A stretch of DNA of 64,000 bases from Nothophaeocryptopus gaeumannii (taxonomy: Eukaryota; Ascomycota; Dothideomycetes; Mycosphaerellales; Mycosphaerellaceae), in assembly GCA_031771865.1 (NCBI GenBank), contig JASISA010000010.1, forward strand, positions 1,054,001-1,118,000. Direction: 5' to 3'. The translations under genes and the position numbers were made by a program. Below are positions 11,476 through 21,513 of the stretch, one piece after another. Below the pieces are notes generated by a model that saw only the letters and a program-made list of their open reading frames with translations, was not told where the DNA came from and searched no databases. The number at the start of each line of letters is the position of its first letter. Position 1 is the stretch's first letter.

Positions 11476-12976
11476 GATGCCCCAAAAAGCTGCCTGTCTA
11501 GTCTATGTGAGTGTATGATCAAAGAACTTGACATGAAACCAAAAAAGTCGAAGAGCTCTGACGTTCCAGCTTCGGTGGTTGAATGAGATCATCCCGAGAA
11601 CGCAGGGTTCTTCGGCTAAATAGACTTGCACGTGATTTGTGCAAGTGAATGTGTACGCTGCTCGGAAGCGTTGCAATGGTGCTCTGGAACCGTCTTGAAT
11701 GGCGTTTACGGGTCATCGAGGAAGAAAGCCATTGCTGGAGTCGAGGGAGAGCTGAGCCATGGCTATGACAGGCACCCAGGCAATGAGCGGCCGAATAGCG
11801 ATAAGAGTGCATATGCAGTATTTGTATCATCCACGGCCCCCCAGGAACATCTGTTACGATAAACCGATGGCCAGAATTGCTCACAATATCTTTCGCCCAC
11901 GGGATCATGTCCATGGCTCGTACAGCGCTTATGATGCAGAGTCTGCTGGCCCGCGATATGTGCGCCGTTTCCCACGCATGACTTTCACATTTTCAATGAG
12001 GATGCTGGGTGAGAGCACAAGCGCATTGAGAAGCCATCATATTGCCATTTCTCAGCAAGGCCACCATCTCACAGGAAGCCAATGGGACGTATGTTCAGCC
12101 GCCAGCACGAAGCATAGGGAGCGAAGCCACATTCACCAGCGCCATATTGATCTTGAGTGTACTGTAGCACAAACCGCTCAATCCATGGTCTTGCTCTTCT
12201 TATCAGATCGGTTACAGCTGGCGCCTATGCTACCGCCTATGCTACCGCCTATGCTGCGAGGCGACTCGTGCGTGGATTCAGGTATTGGGCATTGGGTGCC
12301 GACTCAGACGTTGAGTTCGTGGCATCGTCGTCCGCTGATGATGAGTGCTTCCTTGTTCAAACGCTTGAGACATGCGGGACAGGTATACCAAGGCCTGTAT
12401 CTAGGGAATGATCGTGCGTGGGTTTCATGAAGCTTTCCTTCACTCAATGTCTCCAAGGCCCCTTTCGGTCCTCGCCGAGACATCCGATTGGTTCATGATC
12501 GAAATACTCGACATCTCGTTCCACCCTTACCTGTTCCTGCTCACTCTTCTGCCTTCTATTTCTCCGATGAAGCTCTAGAGTCGGGCAGACTATTCTTGCG
12601 AGATCACATAGTACCGGCCAGCTGAACTGGAGCGGTTGGCGCAGCTGATTCCTAGGCGGTGGCATGGTAAGACCACGACCAGCACCTACTTCTGAAGATC
12701 CTTATCGTTACCTGCCCTAGGTCTTCCTGGTACACACCTGTTTTGCATTTTGGGAACGAGATAAGGGAGCGCCAGTCATCCAGACAACATTGTCTCCGGC
12801 GATTTTACGAGCTTGTAGACGCCTAAGCTCTATAGAGTTAGAGCGTCGCGAAGCAAGTGGATCCTTCTTGGACCCTTCCTCGAGGCTGACCTTCTTCACA
12901 AAGACCAATTGTCAAGAGTCTCAACCTCCAGCATCGCATATCCAAGTCTGCAAGAACCAAAAGTTCTCTTTGCAAC
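11476..12976. other. Gene-free region of about 1.5 kb with a small tandem repeat
   Basis: Between the divergent histidine phosphatase and FAD oxidase genes, so it should contain both promoters. A 12-base unit (CCTATGCTACCG) occurs nearly three times at about 12224-12255. Frames of 130-223 codons exist on both strands, but they are rich in Arg, His and Ser, lack domains and overlap each other, so I do not call them. Confidence 0.45.
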
Positions 12977-14535
12977 ATGGCGCCAAAACGGAATGCAACA
13001 ACAGCTGATGTGGACGCTCTCAAAAAGGCACTCTCGGTAACCAAAGCGAAGGTCTTCGGCCCTTCGGACGAGGGTTACTCGGCTACGATCGAGCTGTGGT
13101 CCAGAGCAGCAGAAAAGCCGGCCGGTGTCTCTGTTCTCCCAACAACCTCAGACGAAGCAGCTGTAGCAGTCAAGTACGCAAGTGAGAATGGTCTGGACTT
13201 GGCTGTCAAAGGCGGTGGCCACTCTACAGCCGGAGCCAGCAGCACTAACGGTGGCATTTTGATCAATTTGAGCAGCATGCGGAATGTCAGAGTCGACACT
13301 GAAAACCGGCTTCTCTACGTCGGAGGTGGAGCGCTCTGGCACGACGTCGATAATGAAGCGTGGAAGCATAAGCTTGGGACTGTTGGCGGTACAGTCGCTG
13401 ATACCGGAGTTGGTGGCCTGACACTGGGTGGCGGATATGGCCATTTGACTGGGCTCTACGGGCTCACGATCGACAACATGGTCGAGGCTACCGTTGTTAC
13501 GGCAGATGGCAGTGTTGTGAAAGCCAGCGAGGAATCTCACCCGGACCTGTTCTGGGCTCTCCGCGGAGCTGGTCAGAACTTTGGTGTTACCACTGAATTC
13601 GTCTTGAAGGCCTACCCGGTTGAAGAATACTTGATCGGCATGATGCTTTTCCCGCCAACTCCAGACAACGTGGAGAAGATCGTGGCGTACCTGAATGACC
13701 TGTATACAGTCCGCGACACGCCGGAGGGGCCACAAGCGAAAGCCAAAGGCCAAGCACTCAGTCTGCTGGCTCTCGCCAAGCCACCTCCGGCTGGCGGTCA
13801 GACTATGCTTCTCGTCCTCAGCTCCTTCATCGGGCCCGAGGCTGATGGCCACAAGCTCTTCAAGCCGCTCGTCGATATTGGCCCGGTAGTCAATACTCTA
13901 GCCATGCAGCCATATCCCAAAATCAACAACATGGTCCCGGCTGAGATTGGAATGCGAAGTAGCATGAAAGGAGCCGCATACGTGATGCCACTGAGGCACG
14001 AATTCGTCAACGAGATGATCGGAAAGTACGACGAGTTCTTGGGTGCCAACCCGGATGCTTCGTCTTCGTTGGTCGCATTCGAGTACTATGACGCTACGAA
14101 AGTCAACGAACTGGATAATGGTAGCTTTGCGAACAGAGGTTACCATTTGAACGGCCTTGTGATGCCGACCTGGAAGTCCGCTGACAACGATGCTATCTGT
14201 CGGCAATGGGCGCGAGACATGTCGAACATGTTTAAAGCTGAGCTGGAGAAGCATGGCGAACGACCAGGGCACGGGGTCGAAGGCGCTGGCATCAAAGGAC
14301 GGAAGGGAGCTACGATGCTCTACGGCAATTACGACGTGAGTCGAAGCCTAGTTGCTGTCTGCATTAACATACTGACGCTCTGTAGCAATACGATGAGATC
14401 TCGAAAGATGTGTTTGGAGACCATTACGAGCGATTGCAAGGAATCAAGGCTCAGTATGATCCGAAGAATCTGTTCAACAAGCTCTTCCCTATCACGCCTG
14501 CAGCTACTAACGGCGTGGACGGACAGAAGCTGTGA
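12977..14535 (+). CDS. FAD-linked oxidase of the berberine bridge enzyme type
   Basis: Two exons, 12977-14335 and 14386-14535, 502 residues. The 50-base intron has GTGAGT, a branch-like ACTGACG and CTGTAG, phase 0. Reading through without splicing gives an unrelated tail, whereas splicing gives the family ending (YDPKNLFNKLFP). The PCMH-type FAD domain shows KGGGHSTAG near residue 76, where the His usually holds FAD covalently, then GVGGLTLGGGYGHL and GAGQNFGVTTEF. The second FAD attachment Cys seen in doubly linked members is replaced (TVADTGVGG), so a singly linked flavin is expected. There is no N-terminal signal peptide (MAPKRNATT), unlike secreted relatives. The substrate is unknown; relatives oxidise sugars, alkaloids or secondary-metabolite intermediates. 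An FMO-type monooxygenase lies 2.2 kb away, but I see no backbone enzyme that would make this a biosynthetic cluster. Confidence 0.85.
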
Positions 14536-14873
14536 GAGGAAGTATGTAGCGAGCCGCCTGCGTAAGGTGAATTATCTTGATGACCGTGGTTTATACGAAC
14601 ACGAGGCCAAGTACAGTCGAATTTGAAAGCGACTTTCTCCGAGCGTATGTCATGTGAGCTCCCTTTCTGGCAGCTGAAGCCTTGCTTCAGGGACGGGACA
14701 AAGAACGACCAACCACACACAAATGCGAATACGACTTATACTACCTCTGAGGATGCGCCCTCTGACAAGACATGCTTCAGCCATATTTATTAAAATGACA
14801 GACCTCACAGCTTTCTCCACCCTCTCCAGCCCTCAACACCTCATAATCAAGCAACACACACAAGCCACCTACC
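14536..14873. other. Intergenic spacer
   Basis: Separates two plus-strand genes. The right half is rich in C and A, as is common for fungal 5' leaders. Nothing else is seen. Confidence 0.4.
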
Positions 14874-15197
14874 ATGTCACCAACCCTCATCCGCTCAACA
14901 ACCAAGCTTCCCCATCTTCCAACCCACCCTCTTCCCTCTCAAATCCATGGACATCGCTTCTCTTCTAAGCACCTTCGAAAGCACGCGAGCAACCAAAGAT
15001 CGAAAAAAGACATCGAAATTCCCAAGTTCAACTTCAAAGACCTCGGCGCCACGCCAACTGTCAAGGCGGTAGTATATACAGCAGCGGGCATCATTGGAAC
15101 TGTTGAGACGTATACGTATGGTCTTTGGATATGGAAGAATTGGATTGAGCCGAGCAGGGGAGGAGAGCTGGGGGATGGTGAATCGAATGGGAGCTAG
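14874..15197 (+). CDS. Small predicted mitochondrial single-pass membrane protein
   Basis: A 107-residue single-exon gene with a good start context (ACC before ATG). The N-terminal half is rich in Arg, Lys, Ser and His and lacks acidic residues up to about residue 45, as in a mitochondrial targeting sequence. A conserved-looking segment follows (IPKFNFKDLGATPTVK), then one hydrophobic helix of about 18 residues with Gly and Tyr (VVYTAAGIIGTVETYTYG) and a short acidic tail. I recall similarly built small proteins (a FKDLG segment, one helix, W-rich end) in other Pezizomycotina, but no function is known to me. It could be a small subunit or assembly factor of an inner-membrane complex, which is only inference. 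Confidence 0.6.
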   Translation: MSPTLIRSTTKLPHLPTHPLPSQIHGHRFSSKHLRKHASNQRSKKDIEIPKFNFKDLGATPTVKAVVYTAAGIIGTVETYTYGLWIWKNWIEPSRGGELGDGESNGS

Positions 15198-15402
15198 GCT
15201 TTGTCGAAGTAGGCGGGTGGAAGAACCTACGATGAGCAACGGCGATGTCGAACCCATTGTGGATATAACGAGACACTTTCTGGACCAAACAAGCGAGTCA
15301 TACACTGAGGTATCTCCGCCCTTTCAAGAATGCTATTTCATGCGTAAGGTGATCTGCTCCTTGTGCGCCATGTCAACGATTGCGTCGACTTCCCCAAACC
15401 CA

Positions 15403-16416
15403 TCACACCTTTGGCTGACTGCTGCCATTTGTGGACTCCGTCACACTCTCATACGACTTAATGTCGAACAAATTGTCGACTCCGAAGTCGGAAACGCCTT
15501 CTTTAAATGTACCATCATCTCCAGCAGGGCTGGCGTCGTTTCCCATAGTCTGGCTATTCGTGACCTGCTCTCCGGCGCTGGACGTACTTGCACTTCCTGG
15601 AAGGGCTGAAGGCTCATCGGATGTTGCGGTCTGTTGCTGCTGTGCAAGGCGATATTTGCACTTCAAAGCCGGACAGATTCCGTGCATGTGTTGATGCTTG
15701 CAATGGCGTTCGTGTGCCCCGTGGTTCTTGAAATCCGCAATAGGCCTACTGCAGCCATTTTGGCACAGCAGTCTCGCCTTTCCACGGTGAAGATGCTTTT
15801 CCTCGTAGTGCTGCTGAGCCTTGGCCAAGCTTGGAGTCCGAGCCCGATCTTCGCATTGATCCCACCTGAGACAGAAGTACTGTTTACATGTCTTTCTGCG
15901 TTCAAACAACTCCTGGAGCTCGTCTACCCACTGACGCAATGTTGATCCCGGCTCACCTGTTCCAGATACCTATGCCGCTCTTTGGGCCAGATCGCATTCG
16001 ACTGTTGCGTCGTCTGGTGAGACGGTCGGTTCCATGGAGGCAGGTGCCGGTGGCAGTGCTCCAACGCCATAATTGCATTCTTCGACCGGGCACTGATGCG
16101 GTCCATGGATATGTTTGAGTTCGTGGCCTGACTGCTGGTTTCGATCTGGAAGCGGTGCTCCGCACCCACGTTGGCACAGCAGTCTCGCTTCCGCTCGGCC
16201 AAGGTGCTTCTTCTCGAAATGCTCTTGAGCCAACATCGGCTGAACAGTTTTGTATTCGCATTGACAGCAGACGTAAGTAAACCCTTGCTTCCCTCGTTCG
16301 AGGAAATCGTGGAGATCGTTGGTCCATTGTAGTAGTGTCGAGCCTTCTTTCCCAGTCGCGGAAAGCGGACCTCTACCTGCAGAGACAAGGCGGTCGAATT
16401 CGATGTCGGGTGACAT
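15403..16416 (-). pseudogene. Protein with two tandem Cys/His-rich units, interrupted by an in-frame TAG
   Basis: From 16416 the frame reads MSPDIEFDRL and contains one unit: GSTLLQWTNDLHDFLERGK, then CCQCEYK, EHFEKKHLGRAEARLLCQRGC, HELKHIHG and CPVEECNYG. It then meets TAG at 15970-15972. In the same frame directly after the stop the second, clearly homologous unit begins: GSTLRQWVDELQELFERRK, HYEEKHLHRGKARLLCQNGC, HCKHQHMHGICPALKC. It ends at a TAA at 15403. The Cys/His spacing suggests paired zinc-binding knuckles like C2H2 fingers; I do not know the family. The second unit has no Met near its start, so it is unlikely to be its own gene. No convincing donor for an intron removing the TAG was found. 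Either a CAG-to-TAG nonsense change truncates the protein to 148 residues or a rare splice or readthrough event joins the units. Confidence 0.55.
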
Positions 16417-16738
16417 CTTCGATATATGATCGAGGCAGGGATGAGATGTTCTTGAATGTCTCGTAAAGTTGTGAGAGCGGTAGACGACAGTGATCCACTA
16501 TGGATGCGTTGTAATGTTACGAGATTGGAAGTTGACGGTGAGCACTAAGATCAGGACTTGAGAAGCAGATGGCATCTGTACGGAACGGAAACTGCACTAC
16601 ACACGGTCAACAAGCCGATCAGGAAGGAGCAGGTACAAATCACCCGACCCATAACTTCCCTTCTAAACAATCACCCCTCCGCCCATCACGCCTTCCCTCC
16701 TCACATCAACTCTTCACCTGCCCTCCTCCCCTCGCCCA
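16417..16738. other. Intergenic spacer
   Basis: Between the start of the minus-strand Cys/His-unit gene and the end of the minus-strand monooxygenase gene. C-rich pyrimidine tracts are present near 16670-16740. No gene seen. Confidence 0.4.
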
Positions 16739-18614
16739 TCACTTAACCCTCCCCTCCCTCCTCATCCGTCCCAGCCACTCCTCCGTGATACCCCTATACT
16801 CCACCATCGTATACGGCTCAAAACACTCCCTCCACCACCTCTCCCCCACCCACTTCCCCTTCTTCCTCCGTCCCTCAATCCCCAAATCCCGCAACAACAC
16901 ATCATTCCACGGAATAGCATCAAAGAAGAAATCCACAAATCTCCTTCCAAAACCATATGTATGTCTTCGAAAACTCCATCGTTGCAAGAGTGCCGTCTCG
17001 TAACATGTCTTTTCTAGTCCCAAGTCTCGGTGAGGATCAATGGCTAGGAGGTCGTTGAAGAATGCGTAGATCCATACACCCGTGATTTCGTCTTTGATGG
17101 TGTGGGTGATATTTTGCCCTGCTCCCGCAAAGGCCAGGGTGCGGTCGCCCTTTGCGGCGAGGCCAGGAGAAGCGATGCAGTGGTAGAGGCGTTGCGGGGT
17201 GTAATGGGATTTCTTGTCAGGGGACGTGGAGAGGGCATCGAGGGGATGGGCCTGAGAGTCTTCGTGGGAGGAAGGAGGGTATCTTCGATTTTGGAGCATG
17301 GGAAAGCGAGAGAAGATTTCTTGGTCGGCGCGGGAGTCGAGTTGGGACCAGAATTTCTGTTCGGTGGCGGTGTGTTCGCGGGATGGGATGCCGAGATCTG
17401 AGTGCAGAGAGGTTTGTTTGAAGGTCAGAGTTGGTCGCCATTCCCAGCCTGCGCTGGCAACGAGAGCGTCCGACTTCAGAGTCTGGCCATTGCTGAGGTG
17501 GGCGGTATGGCTCGAAAGATGAGTGATGTCTTCTCTGTGAATCTTGACCTGACCGGAGCGAACGAAGTTGAGAATGTCGGTAGGGTAGTTGAGAATCGCA
17601 AAAGAGGTCGCAATATCGAAGAATGCACAGTCCGGTATCAAAGCTTTCGTCGACTCATCCTTCAAAAATCCACCTTGATCAAGCACATCATGCTGCATGT
17701 TTCCCCAGAAGGTCGCGACCATCTTCCTGCCAAGCCAGGTCCCATGCAAGAAGCTTCTCCACCATCCACTGCCATCCAGTCCGCCAAAGGTACAAGGACT
17801 GAACCAGGAAATGAAACGTGTTGTACAAAGTCGCTCCGCCCAGACTTGGCCTAGCAAGGGCAGAACCACGAAGATGTTTGCGAGCCAGGCGGGACCATGA
17901 CCTGATTTGCGAATGACCCAGTCGATCTCTTTTCCAGCAGAGGCGAATTTGTACACGCCGTCAAAGGCGTACTTCGATCCACCATAAATAGTGATGCTCT
18001 CAATCTTTGGGTCTTCTCCAAGATGTGCTGCACCGCCCGCCAGCTCTCCAGAATGTAGGAAAGGTGCACCGTACGTCTCTTCGCCTTTGATCGATATGGC
18101 AGCTGGTCTTGAAGCAAGACCTGTGCTGACGATCAGCTTGTCTGAGAGAATGCTGACCTTGGTGCCCTTCGTTTCCGTTGATAGTCTCCACCCTTTCCCT
18201 TCGACCTTCTCAGCTTCAAGAACATTCGTCTGGTACCGAATCTTGTCCTTGACATTCCACTTCTCCGCATACTGAACAAGATACTGGTGAACACTTTCGC
18301 CTGTCGGATGTTCGCCATGCTTGACACCTAAGCTATCTGGCCACGGGTAGTCTGGGAACTCGAGCGTCCCGCGGTGATTGTTGGCTCGAAGGCCATCGTA
18401 GATCTTATCTTTTGACCAGACGCCTCCGAGAGTCTTGTTTTCGTCGAAGATTATGAGGTTCGTTGCTGGTGAGCATTGGAGGTAGCCTTTCGCGGCGGAC
18501 AAGCCAGCCAGACCTGGTCTAATTGTTAGCAAATGGGGTTGATCGTAGGCAGGGCATTGGTTCGAACATACCTGCTCCAATGACAACAACCTCGAAGTGC
18601 TCCTCTTTTGCCAT
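16739..18614 (-). CDS. FAD-dependent monooxygenase (FMO-like)
   Basis: Two exons, 18572-18614 and 16739-18513, 605 residues. The 58-base intron has GTATGT, branch GCTAAC and an ACCAG acceptor. It splits the dinucleotide-binding motif, which after joining reads VVVIGAGLAGLSAAK (G13, G15, G18). Next come the FAD-contacting GGVWSKDKIYDGLRANN and TLEFPDYPWPD segments typical of flavin monooxygenases, ITIYGGSKYAFD at the position of the second nucleotide-binding loop, and GDRTLAFAGAG near the C-terminal third. This family inserts one oxygen atom into a soft nucleophile or a ketone using NADPH and O2. The second Gly-rich loop (GGSKYAFD) is looser than the GxGxxG of classical FMOs. No signal peptide is seen. 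The substrate cannot be inferred; such enzymes are common in fungal detoxification and secondary metabolism. Confidence 0.8.
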
Positions 18615-19793
18615 GGCGTTCTGACTTGAGGGGTGTATTTGATTAGAGCTAGCTCAAAGACTTCGGCAGCATCGAGGACATAAGTAGAATATCAGATAGA
18701 AGACTGTCTATGGATATATTCCTCAAACGACTGCTCCTCGAGACGCTTGCAGTGAAAGCTGACTTCGCCGATTATAAGTATCGTCAGCTCACTTTGCAGA
18801 GCTGAAAACAACACAGTCAATTACCTTTCATTTCTCACCAACCGAGCGGTATCCGCCATGATCCATCTCGCGCTGCGGTTCCAGCGTTGACACCTCATAG
18901 ACAAGGGTCCGAGAGCCACTGATTGTGCGCCAATGCTACACAGATCAGCAACCCTCCACACCAAGCTCAAATCCAACAGCGTGAAGTTAACCAGATTTGG
19001 CCATAGACAGGAGTCTGTTTGGCAAGCTAGGTCGTTGCTAGAAGGGAGCACGGCATCGTTTAGGGTTATACCTCCAATGTTCAGCAGGTCGTGAAACCCT
19101 TAGAGGGCCAAATTGGTTCACAGTCATATCGCCGAAAGCGCCGAAAAGCAGCTTGAGCTGTGCGTAGCCACGGTAGAAGGATTGGCTAGCCGCAAGAAGG
19201 GTTCAGTATCGCGTCTCTTCATCCTTCCAGAGGCTTGTTAACTTGTGGAAGGCATATAGGGCTGGTGTAGCTCGGGTCATGCTCGGAGTCTCCATGGCTT
19301 GTGTAGATTAGCTTTTGACACGATGAGGCTCGCGTATGTACAGTGATAATGACTCGGAGTGAGAGAGAGAGCTGAGGTCAAAAACCTGGGTAGCTGACGC
19401 ACGTGATCGAAATCCAGCAACGACTCGCCACTCTTCGAGGAAGGAGCGAGACACGAAGATGACTTTTCTACGACCTTCATTGGAAACTATACAGAACACT
19501 CAGCAGATCGCGTCCATCCATGCAAGACCACCCCAGCCGTGAGGCCTCGATTGAAGGTCCCCGTCAGAATTATTCCTCATGCCGTGCCTCGTAGCATGTC
19601 CGGCGTGGCTGCCAACTTGCCCCTCCAGCCGATTCAAAAAACATAGCAGAAACGCCGCCTATCCGGGCCGTTTGCCTTTCATTCCCGAAAGTGCAGGAAC
19701 GCTATCATGAGAAGAAGCTGGGATCCTGTTGTTTCTTCATATCCTGTTGAGCTCTTCTATCCGCGAATGAACGATTGGGTGTGATTGTCAAGT
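18615..19793. other. Gene-free region of about 1.2 kb
   Basis: Upstream of the monooxygenase gene and downstream of the GH72 gene (both minus strand). Only short frames without coding character are present. I see no repeat, tRNA or hairpin of note. Confidence 0.45.
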
Positions 19794-21513
19794 TTACAAG
19801 AGGATCATGCCGGCACCGGACATGAGACCAACGATGACCAGGGCAATCATTGGGAGGAAGCTCGTCTCGGCACGTGGAACACGGAGAGGATATGCGGCGC
19901 CAGAAGACGACGAAGAGCCACCGCTGCCGCTGCTACCGGATTGCTGGGCCTGCTCGTTGGAGTTGGCTGTCGGGGAAGAGGTGACAGTGCCGGTACCAGC
20001 AGTGCCGGCCTGGGACATGAGGGTCTGACAAGTGCCAGAAGCGGTAGTAGCAGACTTGGTGACAGCAGCGCCCTTGAAGTCGCAAGCATCAGCGGCACTG
20101 TTCTGGCTCTGGTAGTACTGGTTCATTGCGAAGGCGAGCTGCTCAGTGGAGTTACACATGGAGTAGGCACCGTAAGAACCAGTGGAGCCGTTGGCGTTGA
20201 TACCATCGCAGATAGTGTCGCCATAGCCACAGACAGTGCCGAAGAGGTCGCTGTAGTCATCGGTGCTGGTCTTGCCGGCAACCACACAGCCAAGAGAGTT
20301 GTACATGCAAGCACAGAGCTGCTTATTTGGTGACGGTGGGAGAGGCGAGGCCTTGGCGTCCCAGTCATCGCCTTCAGTTGGGCAAGCAGCTGCAGAGTTG
20401 CTTGGGCTGTAAGAAGCAGAGTTGGTGCCGCTAGGAGATATCTTGGCAAGCTGGCTCTGCAGGTTCTTGAAGTCGGTGTTGGTGGTGACAGTGTCGCCAT
20501 CAACAGTCACGAGACCGTAATCATTGGCCTCCTGGAAGTACATGTAGACAATACCGCCAGACCAGGTTGGGGTCATCTTATCGCCGTACAGAGCCTGGAC
20601 TTCGGTGAAGGTACGTGGCTGGACCTGGTTGCAACCGTACTCAGCGAAGAAAGCTGGGACAGAGTAGGTAGAGAACTCCTTGGTGCGGACATCGTAGCCA
20701 GACTCGGTGTAAGAGGAGTCACCGCACCACGAGTAGATGTTGTAACCCCAGAAGTCAATGGAGGAAGCAGAATCGCCGCAGTTGAAGTAGTCAGCCATGT
20801 CGACACGGATGCCAGCATCGTCATTGGTAGCATAGCCGACACCGATGGTGCGGTAATTCCGGGCCTTGATGTAGGCCTTGGTGTCGCGGACAGCAGCCTT
20901 GACGAAAGCGCTCGCATCGGTGTTGTTGGGCGCGTTCGAGACTTCGTTACCGGCGAAAAATCCGAGGACGTTGGTGTAGTTAGCCATGGCGTCGACGACA
21001 GAGGTGTAGCGCTCGTACAGCGCGTCATTCCATGCTGGGCTGTCACGGTTGATCGAGGAGCCGTCGACTGGCGCAGAAAGATCGGCGATAACGTAGATAC
21101 CAGCAGCTGCGAGCGCATTCATACAATCGTCGTGGTTTGAGTCTGGGTTGATCGCGTACACGCGGATGGTGTTGGTGTAAAGCTGCTGGAGATATGGAAT
21201 ATCGCGCTTGCATCCGTCTGCGTTCGCGAGCGGGTCGGAGTATGTCTGGCTGTCGGATGTTGAGCCATTGCCGGAGTAGTCTTGCTGATAAGCAACACCT
21301 CTCATGAAACTACGCGTATACGATCAGCATCTGCTTCCTCTTGCCCATTCACGTGTCTTGCTCTTACAATTGGGTGCCATTGTTCTCGTAGAAGAACTTG
21401 GAGCCCTTGATGACGATCGCAGGGAGATCGGCAGCGACCGCGCCTCTGGTGAAGAGGACGCTGCTCGCCACGATAGAAGCCGCCGCAGCGGACGCGTATC
21501 CGAATGCTCTCAT
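19794..21513 (-). CDS. GPI-anchored 1,3-beta-glucanosyltransferase (GH72 with X8/CBM43 module)
   Basis: Two exons, 21368-21513 and 19794-21309, 553 residues. The 58-base intron (GTAAGA, CTGATC branch region, GCGTAG) joins KGSKFFYENNGTQF to FMRGVAYQQDY, a typical GH72 start. Order of parts: signal peptide (about 1-28), GH72 barrel with the acid/base Glu in FAGNEVSN and the nucleophile Glu in FFAEYGCNQ, then a cysteine-rich X8 carbohydrate-binding module (CACMYNSLGC, TVCGYGDTIC, YSMCNSTEQ), a Ser/Gly-rich spacer, and a hydrophobic C-terminal GPI-attachment signal. These enzymes cut internal 1,3-beta-glucan and transfer the fragment to another chain, elongating and branching wall glucan outside the membrane. 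It corresponds to the Gas1/Gel subfamily with X8. It is head to head with FKS1, whose product it remodels, about 3.2 kb away. Confidence 0.95.

Noticed and set aside
11759..12430. Plus-strand frame of 223 codons
   Set aside because: Rich in His, Arg and Ser, includes the 12-base repeat as MLPP repeats, no domain and no splice structure.
12977..18614. Possible secondary-metabolite cluster from the FAD oxidase and the monooxygenase
   Set aside because: No polyketide synthase, NRPS, terpene cyclase, P450, transporter or regulator of such a cluster lies between or beside them.
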